Assembly: GCA_003550325.1 (NCBI GenBank)
Contig: QKWP01000131.1
Span: 226,299 to 290,298, forward strand
Source: Gigaspora rosea
Taxonomy: Eukaryota > Glomeromycota > Glomeromycetes > Diversisporales > Gigasporaceae
Reading direction: 5' to 3'
DNA: 64,000 bases
The notes beneath the pieces are model-generated. The model had not been told where the DNA came from. It did not search any database and saw only the letters and a list, made by a program, of their open reading frames with translations. Each line of letters starts with the position of its first letter. Within the stretch, counting starts at the first letter, position 1. Made by a program: the position numbers and the translations under genes. Positions 33,948 through 45,455 of this stretch are shown piece after piece.

Positions 33948-34034
33948 ATTTAAATAAATTTATAGTTTGAACTTTAAATTCTTTTACAAAAATGACAGCT
34001 TGACAAACTGATAATTCATGCTTAAACCTTCAAA

Positions 34035-36030
34035 ATGGACCAACTTACACCGTTGGAAATTAACAAACTTGCTGATAATTATCAAAAGGGTATTGGCGTA
34101 GAAAAGGATGAACGTAAGGTGTTCGAGTTATACCTTAAGGCTGATGAGATGGAGAATGCTGCTGCAACGTGTAATGTTGGAAATTGTTATTATTATGGAA
34201 TCGGAGTTGAAAGGGATTTAAGTAAGGCATTTGTTTATTATCAAAAATCCGCAGAGATGGGGAACGCTATTGGAATGTGTAATGTTGGATACTGTTATCG
34301 TCTTGGAATTGGAGTTGAAACGAATGAGCGTAAAGCACTCATGTATTATCAAAAAGCAGCAAAAATGGGAGATATATTTGCACTCGGTGCATGTTATTAT
34401 GTAGGGATTGGAGTAGAAAAGGACGAGAAGAAATCTTTTGAATATTTTCTAAAATCTGCAGAGATGGGAGATTTTAAAGGAATAAGAGAAGTTGGGCAAA
34501 GTTATATATATGGAACCGGTGTCGAAAAGAATGAACATAAGGCATTCGAATATTTTCAAAAATCTGCTGATATGGGTGATATTATAGGAACAATTGATGT
34601 TGGTCGTTGTTATGAAAATGGAATTGGAGTTAAAAAAGATAAAAATAAAGCATTCGAATATTATATAAAATCTGCTGATATGGGGAATCATATGGGGACG
34701 TATAATGTAGGAAATTGTTATCGTTATGGAATCGGGGTTATAAAGGATGAATGTAATGCGTTTGAGTATTATAAAAAATCAGCAGAGATGGGATATGCTG
34801 ATGGAATGTACTATGTTGGCGAATTTTATCAAAAAGGACTCATTGTTGAAAAGAATATAGATATTGCTTTTGAATGGTATTTAAAATCGGCCATTACTGA
34901 ACAATCTTCTGTTAACAAAAAAAAAAGAATATTTTCATTGGATACCATTTGAAAAATTTAAAAATGTTGAAGAAATAGGTAAAGGAGGCTTTTCTGCGGT
35001 TCTCAAAACAAAATATTTAAATAACCATGGATCATATGAAGAAGTTGCAATTAAGCTAGTAAAAGATTCCAATAAAAATAGAGAGCCATTTATAAAAGAG
35101 GTACTATATTAATATTTTTGAATATTATTTTTATTTTAAAAATTATATTTGGTTACATATATTAATTTATTTTGTTTTTTTTAGTTGAAAGCTTGTCATA
35201 GTTTAAATCAATATTTAGGAATAACAAGAGATGAAAAAACAAATGATTACATTTTAGTACTTAGTTATGCAAAATACAGATCATTAAGCAAAAACCTTGC
35301 CGATATCTTTAAATTTGAATGGAAAATCAAATTAAAGATACTTCATGATATCATATCCAATCTTGATCGTATTCATTCTAAAAAATATTTATATCGAGAT
35401 ATTCATCCCGGAAATATCCTGCTGAAAGAAGATTATGAAGCATATATTACTGATCTAGGTTTATCAAAACCGCTTGATGAAGAGGAACAAGAAGAACGTA
35501 TCCATGGAGTTTTACCTTATATTGCACCGGAGATCTTACGACAAAAAGCATATACACAAGCTTCAGATATTTATTCATTCGGGATAATTATGGTAGAAAT
35601 AACGACTGGTCAAAGACCTTTTAATGATTATGAATTTGATAACGATCTCGCAATAAAGATTTGTAATGGATTACGGCCAAATTTTGGATCAGGAATTCCT
35701 AATTGTTATATTGAATTAGCAAAGCATTGCATAGATTCGGATCCAGAAAAACGTCCAACATCTAGAGAAATAATTATTAAATTGAATAAATGGTTAAATA
35801 TTATTAGAAAGGATAAATGGCTAAATATTACTAAAAGTGAAGTCAAAAATAAAATTAAAGGTGAATTTTTAGAAAGTGATGAAATTAACAAACAATTGCC
35901 AATAATTAAAGAAACTTTAAAAAATGAATATACAAGTAAACCTTATAATATAACAAAAATTAACAAAAGCCTAACAAAACTGAAAGTTAGTAAAACTGCA
36001 AGTATTATAGAAGTTCCGGATGATATTTAA
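34035..36030 (+). CDS. Sel1-repeat protein kinase, copy B (best preserved)
   Basis: Exons 34035-35100 and 35185-36030, with an 84-bp phase-0 intron. Exon 1 opens MDQLTPLEINKLADNYQKG and holds eight intact 36-residue Sel1 repeats, then the linker A-tract, then GKGGFSAVLK and VAIKLVKD. Exon 2 has YRDIHPGNIL, DLGLSK, YIAPEIL, SDIYSFGI and a C-terminal tail ending SIIEVPDDI. The only frame lesion is the linker tract: ten A (34917-34926) against nine in copy A. Conceptual translation therefore stops after KKKRIFSLDTI at 34952, and the kinase lies in the next frame. Tyrosine replaces histidine of the HRD motif found in copies A and C; YRD occurs naturally in active AGC kinases, so activity is not excluded. 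Only about 86 bp of ancestral 5' flank remains, so the promoter is probably new. Confidence 0.8.
35101..35184 (+). other. Intron of Sel1-kinase copy B
   Basis: GTACTATATT...TTTTTTTAG, in the same phase-0 position as in copies A and C. Confidence 0.85.
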
Positions 36031-37300
36031 CAAATTAATTATCATTACTATGTATTTATTAAAAATTAAGTTTGTTATTTAAGATTATTAATACAATATA
36101 TGTTTGTTAAATCATGGTTTATTAGTGAGATTATTAAGTATTGTAATTAAGTTTACTAAAATCAAGCTTGTTCTTTAAGAATAATCAAAACAAATATTAA
36201 AAAATAATTGATTATACTCAATCAAATTATTCTTTATGATCAGAATGTTGCTTTATTATCTATACAATTTTATAAATATATTCTATATCAGATTTAATAC
36301 AATAAAATCTTATAATATTGAATCGCAGTTTACCCCTCCAATATTAAAAAATTCAAATCTTTATGTCATTATCATTATCCATCGGAATAGAATCTGGTAA
36401 TCAAGAATCAACATAAGTTGAATCAAAATACACTTATGTTGAACTTAAATTTTAAATTCACTCAAATAGATAAAGAATTTCAAACTAATTTACAGTGTAA
36501 AGGTGATTTGAATCCATTTATCGCATATTCAATTAAAAAACATTAAGCTAGTTAATTAGCAGACATGATATTTATGATTATAAGTCTGCGTAGTCTCAAT
36601 TTATATTAATTATTAATTGACTAATGTCATTAGTACATTTGAAAATAACATTTGTCATTTTAACAATCAGCATAAAATTAATAATGGCTATTATTCTTCA
36701 TTATCTTGATTTTATTTACAATTTAAATATTTGATTTATGAAAAAAAGTTCATAGAACTATTTAAAGAACTTAATGATTTATTCACTGCAAAGAAATCTT
36801 TTATAAAAATAATTTAACAAACGTAATAATTTAGTAATAATATATTTAATAAGCTATGTCTCTTTTTTTTATGTCAATGAATTAACATTATAGATTATAT
36901 AATAAGTTGCAGATATTTTTTGCTAATAAAAAATAAATAATGAATTTTTACCAGAAAAACTGGAAATATTTTGAATGAAAAAACAGCATAATAACTGTCC
37001 ATGAAGTATTATAGCTTATGTATTTGAGGGTTGTTACTAATTAATCTTTTATGAACAAAAAGAGGATAGTTTAACTTCGTGATTATAATGGTAATTGTTT
37101 GTTTTTAATTAACTTGATTTTATTAAATACAATAAATTTGTTATTGAACTAGATCATCTTTAATCAGTAAAATTAATAAATAACTAATGCTAAATAAGAA
37201 TTGACAAAATTTTTAATTAACACAGAACATATATTCTAATTATTTATTTAGCCATATTAATTATTGCAATTCTGTAAGGCAATTTTACTTTCTGCAGTAT
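36031..37300. other. Conserved 3' flank of kinase copy B
   Basis: Aligns with 21733-22850 and 47450-48910; homology fades after GTAAGGCAATTTTACTTTCT near 37300. No gene. Confidence 0.7.
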
Positions 37301-37780
37301 AGCAACAAACTATAAATTAGAGATTGTATCCGTTGGGAAACCTCTACCTGGTTACTATTAAATTATCTGGATATCTGGATAAATTACTATGTCACACAAT
37401 TGCAAACTCTACCCAGGTACAATCACTACAATAAGTATTTATACAATGAAATACAAATGTATGTTTTTGATAATTTATAGTTACTTTTTTGATACATCCT
37501 TCTAATTTGTAATTTGTATAATTAGTATGTAATAAGATAATCATTATATAATATGCTTCAGACTTACAATAATATGCATTTTTCTTGTATTATTTACAAA
37601 ATTAATTTGCCTGTTTATATTTGGTTCATACTGAGAAAGTTTCTTAGCAAGAAATTTTATAAATTCAAAATAAAATTAATAGTCCAAATGGCTTGTAGAT
37701 TGCAAAACTAACAATTTTTTGTAACATGACCAATTTACTTACTATAAACTGCTATATAAAATCCAGATCATTTATGCCTA
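37300..37780. other. AT-rich spacer, no gene
   Basis: Contains the dispersed TATAGTTACTTTTTTGATACA motif seen at 8345-8440. Nothing else recognised. Confidence 0.4.
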
Positions 37781-37784
37781 CTAA

Positions 37785-38370
37785 AATTAATAGATTCCAG
37801 ATCTGGTACATAGTGAAAAGTTTGTACTGTTATAGGAAAATTTAAAAAGTATGCAACTTTTGATATGTTTTAAGCTAGTATGCTCAAGCTATATTTTGTA
37901 TACAATTGTTACTTATAATCTAGTCTATTAATAATCTTGGGTTATTAAATTTATGCACTTCAACTATAGCTATCTAGCTTTCTATTCCTTTTTGATAGAT
38001 CTATTGAAGGTTTAGTAATTTTATTACTATTTAAGAATGTAAATTTATAAAGTTTCCATCTAATATTTCATGTTTTCTTCTTTGCTTACAAATTTTCTTT
38101 AATTACTAAAGAAAAGACCTCTGATTTCTAGTTTAAGTGTAATAATTTTTATTTTTTTTTTGTTTTTTGTCTAGTAGCCTCGTTGGTATGCCTAGTTCTC
38201 AAAGGTGTTTTGTTGCTAGTTTATTTGCTTTATATTATTTTTTCTTTTTTGCACAGTTTACAATCTTAAAGAATGCACAAACTTTAAAGGCCAATAACTT
38301 TAATTTAAACAGAATATTAAATAAGAAAGCTGCTATTTTGTAGCTAAATTAATTTACTACAACGTAACAG
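37785..38370. repeat. 580-bp interspersed repeat (partner 58450-59035)
   Basis: Colinear with 58450-59035: CATAGTGAAAAGTTTGTACT, AGCTATATTTTGTATACA, ACTATAGCTATCTAGC, TCTAGTAGCC, CTAGTTCTCAAAGGTGTT, CACAAACTTTAAAGGCCAAT. It ends with AATTAATTTACTACAA in both. Class unknown. Confidence 0.7.
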
Positions 38371-38411
38371 CTTTGTCTTTTTAACAAATTATATTAGCTT
38401 TTTATTTAAAA

Positions 38412-39417
38412 ATATACTGTTATATAGACCATAATTAAACTAAGGTTCAAAGAAATCAGTATAAGTTCTTATATAAGACCCTAGATTAAAGCATTTTGTT
38501 GATTATAGAATCTATGTTGATTTTTTTTAAAAATTTCTTCAAAAAATTCTAAAGCTTTAAAAAATCCACATTGCTTAAAATTATTGTATATTTCTTTTTT
38601 CAAATCCTCAAGAGCACTATTATCTTGTAGTTAAATATTTGAACTCATTGTATTAGTTAAATAAAGTAGAGATGATGTTATAATTTCAACCTAGATTCAG
38701 AACTTTTGAACAAGCATGGATTAAAGATATTTAAAATGAAACCTAGTATTTAACTAATTTACCAATTCTAAATTAAACCTCAATTTTTATGGTATAAAAA
38801 TTTATTTAAATATATATAGTATATAATTTTTTATTAATTAGATAATTAATGCTTATGAATTTACAGCTATGATAAATAGTTACTTATGAAATGTATAAAT
38901 AAGGTGAATATAAGACAAAAGAAAATCATGTTTTATAATAGATATAGCTAAAATAGACACAAAGTTCTAAAAAAATATTTAGTATAACAAAAGTCCTGAC
39001 AAGTCTAATAAAAGAAAAATAGCTTAATAAAATTATAAAATAAATATTTAAATTCAAACACCACACCCTCTATTCTATTTTATTAACCTCAAATAGCAGG
39101 AATAACTAGATAATTTTGTTGCAATTTCTTCTAATTTGTGATTGAAAAAGAAGATTAAAAGTATAGTATTTATTTTCTGAGTTCTACAGTAACAGCAATG
39201 ATGAAAATAGTAAATATCATAGTGAGAATTGAGACTGTCTAAACTCTAAATTAGTATTGTCAATATTTGCTTTAAGAATTTTGAATCATAAAAATTCTAA
39301 TAGCATAGCACTGTTAATTTGACTTCTAGTAACTTTTCATTGATCTTTCATTGATGACTTTTGTCTAATTAATTTTAATATTATACTGTTATAAATCTCA
39401 TCTATTAAATACGAATG
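38412..39417. other. Duplicated intergenic block (unit 3; partner 14720-15670)
   Basis: This is the left part of unit 3. Homology with unit 1 runs up to TCTCATCTATTAAAT and resumes after the insertion at 39428-40041. Confidence 0.75.
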
Positions 39418-39427
39418 AGTAAAAGAT

Positions 39428-40041
39428 AGAGATTAAGCCCGTTTTAAAATTTAATTCCGGGTTATCCACCCGTTTATAAAACTACTATCCGGATAAAGAA
39501 TCTAGTTATTAAAAATGACCCGGATAGTCCGGTTGACCCAGTTGACCACTTAACTCAGTGAAACAAATAGAGTATTTGATGATTTGATCTGAGTGATCTC
39601 TGTATAAATTTAATTGTATTGCCGTTAACTCCTAGCAATCACAAACTCAGATCTATGATAAAATTGACCAGCTTATAAGCACATTCCCAATCAAATTTCA
39701 TCTTATAAAAAAAAAAATTTTCATGGATGATTTGCGAAACGCAATAAATTAATATGTTATTATCTTTTGAAGTTTGTAAAATGTCTATTGTTTTTTAAAG
39801 AATTCTATAGTAACGTAACAGGATAGTCTTTATTAATTTATGTGATATGTCATAATTGAGTTCATACCTTCCATTTACATTATAGATCCGTCGATGACTT
39901 TTATTGTAAGATCAATATCCAATCATAAATCAGGTTATTAACACATGATTTTTAATCGAGTCAACCGATTAAGCAAAATTTATTCCGGTAAGGTATCAAA
40001 ATAACGGGTCACGGATTGTCGGGTAAGCGGGCTCAATCTCT
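39428..40041. mobile_element. Non-autonomous Mutator-like insertion, 10-bp TSD
   Basis: It is bounded by AGTAAAAGAT on both sides (39418-39427 and 40042-40051), with terminal inverted repeats AGAGATTAAGCCCG and CGGGCTCAATCTCT. The target duplication length and GAGATT-type ends fit Mutator-like elements (family knowledge). The homologous place in unit 1 (about 15670) lacks it, giving a near-perfect empty site. No coding capacity in 614 bp. Confidence 0.8.
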
Positions 40042-40153
40042 AGTAAAAGATAAAATTAATACATCCAACTATAATAATGAAATGAGGCAAATTACAACGT
40101 TTGTAACATTTAATGATCTTCACATTTTACATTACTATGTATTTAATTGATAC

Positions 40154-41674
40154 TTATATTGTCAGAAGAATTATTATTCTCATAATGAAAATATTATGAT
40201 TTTCTTTGGAACTTTTTGATATATTTTTTATGGAACATTCTAATGACTCTGCAATTTTTGACATTTCTTTCCATTCTTCATATGTAAATGAAGGACTTGC
40301 AACAACATGAGGAATATCTGTCTGCACTCGATCAATTTCAGTTAAAGCAATTTCAAAAGATTCAACAAGACCAAGCTCTGCTTTCCTTTCATGCAATGGA
40401 GTTCCTCTTAATAGCATCAATGGAAAAGCATGAATAACTGGAACTTTATGATTAAAACAAAAATCAATGCTCTTTTTGAACGTTGTAATTGTTTGCCCGG
40501 GTAAGCCAAAGATAAGTGAGACTTCTATCTTAATATTCCTCTCTCGTATCTTGGCCAAAATTTTTTCAACAATCTTCATAGTATTGGCCTATCTATTATT
40601 GCTTGCTCTTCAGAATCAGTAGTATGTAAACCAAATTCTAAAACAGTTTCTGCGGTATCATTTAATTCAACAACTTTATTTAAAAATTCTTCTTTTACCA
40701 TTTCAATCCTACACTGAAGTGAAAGTTTTCCGCGATATTTTTCTTTTATTAATTTATTCATAATATCAGATAATAGGGTCCAGAATTAAATGTTGGATCA
40801 AGAACTGCAACATATTGAATGTTCGAATGTTTTGCTATCCACTCAGCTTCTTGAATTATACGAGAAACAGGGAATTGATGACGTTTCATTGTCACATCAG
40901 ATTCTCTATGTTGACAGAAAGCACAGCGAAACAGACATCCTCATTGGGTTTCCCATCGAATGAAACGTTGTGGTGGAATAAGTTTAGTCAAAAAAGGGGA
41001 AGGTAAAACATCTAATTCTGAAGCAGCTGAAAGTCCTAAATCTGGTCTTCTAAAATAATGAACTCCTTTAATACAGGGAAATGGTTTTTTTAGATAACAT
41101 TAATTTCAATAATGCATTTTCTGCAAATCCACGAATATAAATATCTGCATAAGGATAATATTCTTCTATCCCTTTTTTAACATAACTAACTTGAGGGCCA
41201 CCAAGAATTACTTTTCCTGGAAATTTATATTTCTTTAATTTTCTTAAAATATGCTGTACCGCCTTTTCATTCCATACAAATGCGACATCGATACAAGAAT
41301 TGGCATGTATCATAATAAATTCTACCACGTCATCAGGTGAAAAATTTGGTACATTTACTGACCAAGAACGAGGAAAAACATCAATATTATGATGTCTTAA
41401 GCTAGCTAATATAGATGCATGACCGAGTGATAAAGGTGGATCTTTGGGACGAGTCCAATCTAGAGAAATTAATATCAACTTTTTTTGCGCTACAGTTTGA
41501 AATTCTTCTCGATTAGGAACAAAAATTCTTTTCTTGTGGACAAACAATTAAATGTTCGCCTTATCAAAGCAAAATTTTCAACAATATTCGGGTTTATTAC
41601 TTTTGGTTTTCTGGCCAAGACCCAAGAAAGTAGAACTAACATAATAGAAAACAATATTGTACAGTTTATTTCGT
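40154..41674 (-). pseudogene. B12-binding radical-SAM gene, decayed copy 2
   Basis: This is the longer of the two copies. B12-binding half (41547-41068): LILISLDWTRPKDPPLSLGH, then KVILGGPQVSYVKKGIEEYY and ADIYIRGFAENALLK. Radical-SAM centre (about 41060-40580): IPPQRFIRWETQ, then CLFRCAFCQHRESD (CxxxCxxC, codons 40940-40911), then DPTFNSGPYYLI. C-terminal half (40761-40154): ETVLEFGLHTTDSEE, IKIEVSLIFGLPGQTITTF and a final TYEEWKEMSKIAE. Frame breaks: a TGA stands two codons before the cluster motif where copy 1 has CGA, there are frame changes near 41070 and 40760-40575, and the start codon matching copy 1 reads ACG. The retained domain order is that of a class B radical-SAM enzyme. It lies divergent to Sel1-kinase copy C. 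Confidence 0.78.
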
Positions 41675-42801
41675 TATAAACTAAGTTTTATTCTTTATCA
41701 GCTAAACTTTTGTCATATAAAATTAATAACACAATTCAAACAGACTAATAACTTATATACGAAATTATTTTTTGTCATTGGTTTTTTTTTTGATTTTAAC
41801 CCAGGTTTAATTTCTGCACTCTGGTGGCGTTTTTATTGATTTTTGGCATTGTTTCTTTATTCGGTATATTATCATATTTGAGTATAGCACGTACGTACGT
41901 ATGTACGGTACGTATGTACAGTAAGTACATACCCTAAAGTTGTTGCGAAACGGCGACACAGTGACCTATCTAAAACGAGGCGGCGTAAGTCTTGTCATCA
42001 CAATATCATGTGACTATTTGTAGAGACGCAGTGGAAACTGTTCTAGCTATGCCACGGCTTAATACAACATAATTTATAATTAGGCAAATGCATATTTGAT
42101 TGAATGGTAATTTTACCAAGAAACAAATTTAATTATCTTCATTCGGTCGATATACGTGTAATTGAACATGATCTTGGTAACTGGTAATAGTACTTGGTTC
42201 TGTGTTACCAGAACGGAGAATCATCTCCAAAAATACAGTTACCGTTACATTCAAAAATATATAAACCGGTCGTTTTGCTTTTGTATGACTGGCTGCTAAA
42301 TTTTGTTAAAATACTTGATTTTATAATGTTCATAGACTTTTTCTTTTTCTTAATACTATTAAAAATAATATTTGAAATACTATTGTTTTTTTACCGCAAA
42401 CAGTAAATGTTATAAATATTAGAACTTTTTCATATATAAATCTTGTTACGAACGCTTGAAGAGAGTTACAGTTGTTGCATGCAATAAAAATACCATTGAC
42501 TAGAAAGTAATTTATCTGCGTTTGTTAAGGACGTGCATATTTGTGCGGCAGAAAATTCCTGTACAGCACAATTTTTATTTATTTTGTTTTATATATTACA
42601 AGTGTAAATGGCGCGCCGTTGGCGCCCTTGATAAGTCCAAAATTTAAAATCCATACTTTGAAATAATTTTCAGAATATAATGCACATCTATTTATTATAC
42701 AAATAATGTAATCTATTGTATTTTAAGTTTGGTTATATCTTAGCAGATATTACAGCCTTAAGTTTAATGCTAAAGATATAAATTATAAGACTTATATGAT
42801 C

Positions 42802-42921
42802 ACTGAATGTTATTGTGTAACTTATTCGGCCAATTCCTAATACGATATAATTCGCTTACTTACGTATCTCTTACGAGGTGAGTGAGAAGTGACTGAATAA
42901 GTAACACAGAAATCATTCAGT
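42802..42921. mobile_element. Foldback MITE ACTGAATG...CATTCAGT, unit 3
   Basis: Counterpart of 18220-18329 and 25580-25709, with the same inverted arms and scattered substitutions. Confidence 0.7.
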
Positions 42922-43194
42922 ACCTACATCAAACATGTAAGATAACCAAGTTATCTGTCCGTCTTAGTAGATGATTATCTACGATACGACTTATCTTACA
43001 ATCAAATTATAATATTTACTAGTTTATCTATTATATATATATTAATATAGTAATAAATAGATATTAATTATAATAAATGTTTAGAATTTAGAATTTATAT
43101 ATTTTTTTTATTAATTGACGGATTTAAAGCATATTTTATTTACTTATTTGACTTCTTATTTTTATCAGTTTTATCTGCTTTTAGATCATTATAA

Positions 43195-44336
43195 GGCCAC
43201 GCAAAGTTCGTTTTGCATTACACCCGACTCATTTTTCAATTTTTCATTTTTTTTTTTTTTAGATCCGATCCCAATAGTCCAATTGTTCGATTTTTGACAT
43301 TTATTTTTTTCCTCGAGGTAGGACCGTCCTGAGTGCCTGAGTTGTAGATCTTAACACAATTGATTCAGAAATTTCTTTTATACGTTTTAGAGTACTTTTT
43401 TCGTAAGCTCTGGTAGATTATCTCATCTGTGAACCTGGCAAAGTGTACTTAATAACTTGAAGTTTTCATATCATACTATAATAATATCAGTTAAATTATT
43501 CTAAATCATTCGACCTTCATGTTATACTTTACTTACCGAAGTTATAAGTAAATTACGATCCTTACGTTGACAAAATCTTCTGTATTGAACAAAAAAAACG
43601 TAAAAAAACCTTAATAACGTTAATATAGGGTGAAGAACTTAGTTTGTATATTTTTTTATTTTACGTTTTGCATAGATATCCTTTAAAATTGGAAGTATAT
43701 GAATTAAGTTAATTAACTATGCAGTTTATTAATAATATTATTGTAGGTGCTTTTATAATACGATAAAGAAGCTTATAGATAAGATGTATTAAAATCGCAG
43801 AGGTTTCTTATTAGAATGATAGCTGTGTAAGATAGTATAATATAAGATATTAGAAATCTGAGTATATGTAGGATTAGATATAGGAATAGACGTAGAATTA
43901 GACGTAGAATTAGACGTATAATTAACATATAGATTATTAGATTTTATAAATAAATAAAAAATAAGCACTATGAAAAGGTCAATAATCCCGATTTAAATTA
44001 ATAAATACATGCTACTTATCTAGCAGTAACCTTTAACGGCATTTTTTTGAGCTTTAGCTATAAATTTTAATAAATTTTAATTAAATTTCTTTTTTTTCAT
44101 TTTAAAAAAATTTATGAATTGATTGGCTAATCAACACGTGATCTTTTCACATGATAAAAATTTACAATTTTAATTGGCTAAACTAATATGCGTGATCGGG
44201 ATCATCATTTCCTTATTTGGGACGACCCTGCCTGTTTTTTTTACGCTATTCTCATAGGATTGACGGAAAAATATGACTGCCGACCTAATTTTTTGATTTC
44301 TTGTTGTGCCAAATGAATAATTAACTTTGTATAACC
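43195..44336. mobile_element. GGCCACGC-family MITE, unit 3, interrupted
   Basis: The two halves of the 239-bp family lie at 43195-43314 and 44233-44336, with the same ends as at 25993-26231. The middle is occupied by a separate insertion (43316-44232). Confidence 0.72.
43316..44232. mobile_element. Nested insertion with AGGNAGG...CGTCC ends
   Basis: The ends CGAGGTAGGACCGTCCTGAG and (inverted) CAGGCAGGGTCGTCCCAAA pair imperfectly. The insertion interrupts the T-run of the host MITE and is flanked by T's on both sides, so the target duplication is unclear. Units 1, 2 and 4 lack it. The termini recall hAT-type CAGGG ends, but there is no transposase; classification is tentative. Confidence 0.6.
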
Positions 44337-45455
44337 TTAGATGTAAATATTATTGTTCTCTATATTTATAAATTTTTTGTGACATGCGTAATGTCACAAA
44401 ACCTGACCCTCCATAAAAATTTTTTGGGGTATTAAAGTACTAAATTCACTGCAGATTAGCCCATATGCTAATTATGACTCACCCCGTAAACCTGCATCCA
44501 CTTATTTGAATACAAATTTGACTACCGATATAGACGTACGAAAGGGAAAAAAAGCGAAAATACGAAAAAACTAGTATTTTAATCGACCTTGATGCACTAA
44601 TTAAAATATCGGGAATAAAATTTTATATATAATGAATGCTAATCTGTTTCCATAGCCTCTAACTTTAAGGCCCTAACCCTAAATATTTACCCTTTTTTGT
44701 TTATGTACCTGCACAAATAAGAAAAATGCCGTATATCTTACCTCGGCGCCATATACATTATGCGGAATCAATCATGAGAAGTTATAATATAAACTTAAAT
44801 CTATCGGATATTATTAAAATTATATGAATTGCTCTTTTAGATACTTAAATGCATCAACTAATTATTTTAAATGTTAAATTACCTAGAACTTTGACTATTT
44901 ATTTAGATATAGTCAAAAAAATAAAGCTGTGTTTTATTTTTTTTCCATTAATATGTGGGCTCTAACCATTCATCTTATAGAATACTTTAAAATTCATTAA
45001 TTAGGACGAAAACAATTATTTTAAACTTATAAGTCTAACCTTAAAATTAAACTTTAATAAAAATTATAAAGTGTTACTTTAAAACAGTTCTAACGAATAA
45101 GTTTCAAGTAAAAAAAAACGGAAAATTAAGCGCAATATTTGAGTGGTACCTTTAGAATTTTGTATTTTCCTTTATAAATAATTCAAGCAAAATCATAATC
45201 AATTATTTATTTTAATTTCATTGATAAAAATTTAATCATAATAAAATGATCAATGTAGCTGATATAGTCTTGATTCAATCGTCCTAATCTACTATAGTAG
45301 TGCAATTTCTAATTTTGTGTAACCATTATTATTTTTGTGTAAATTTCAAACATATTGTATTACTATATTACTTAAATAAATTTATAGTTTGAACTTTAAA
45401 TTCTTTTACAAAAATGACAGATTGACAAACTGATAATTCATTTTAAACCTTCAAA

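Larger units (their letters stand above)
41680..45455. other. Intergenic block between radical-SAM and kinase genes (unit 3)
   Basis: Homologous to 17200-19740, with an extra insertion inside its GGCCACGC MITE. It contains a GTAC-rich microsatellite (41889-41937), the foldback MITE (42802-42921) and a 12-bp tandem repeat, AGAATTAGACGT, three times near 43887-43920. No gene. Confidence 0.7.

Noticed and set aside
33898-33960. Cloning-vector sequence (ACTAGTGATT next to GAATTC)
   Set aside because: The resemblance to T-vector polylinker is limited to short words; the arrangement is a palindrome related to other genomic elements and runs without a break into homologous genomic sequence.
35706-35891. 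Minus-strand open frame opposite kinase exon 2 of copy B
   Set aside because: Shadow of the kinase reading frame.
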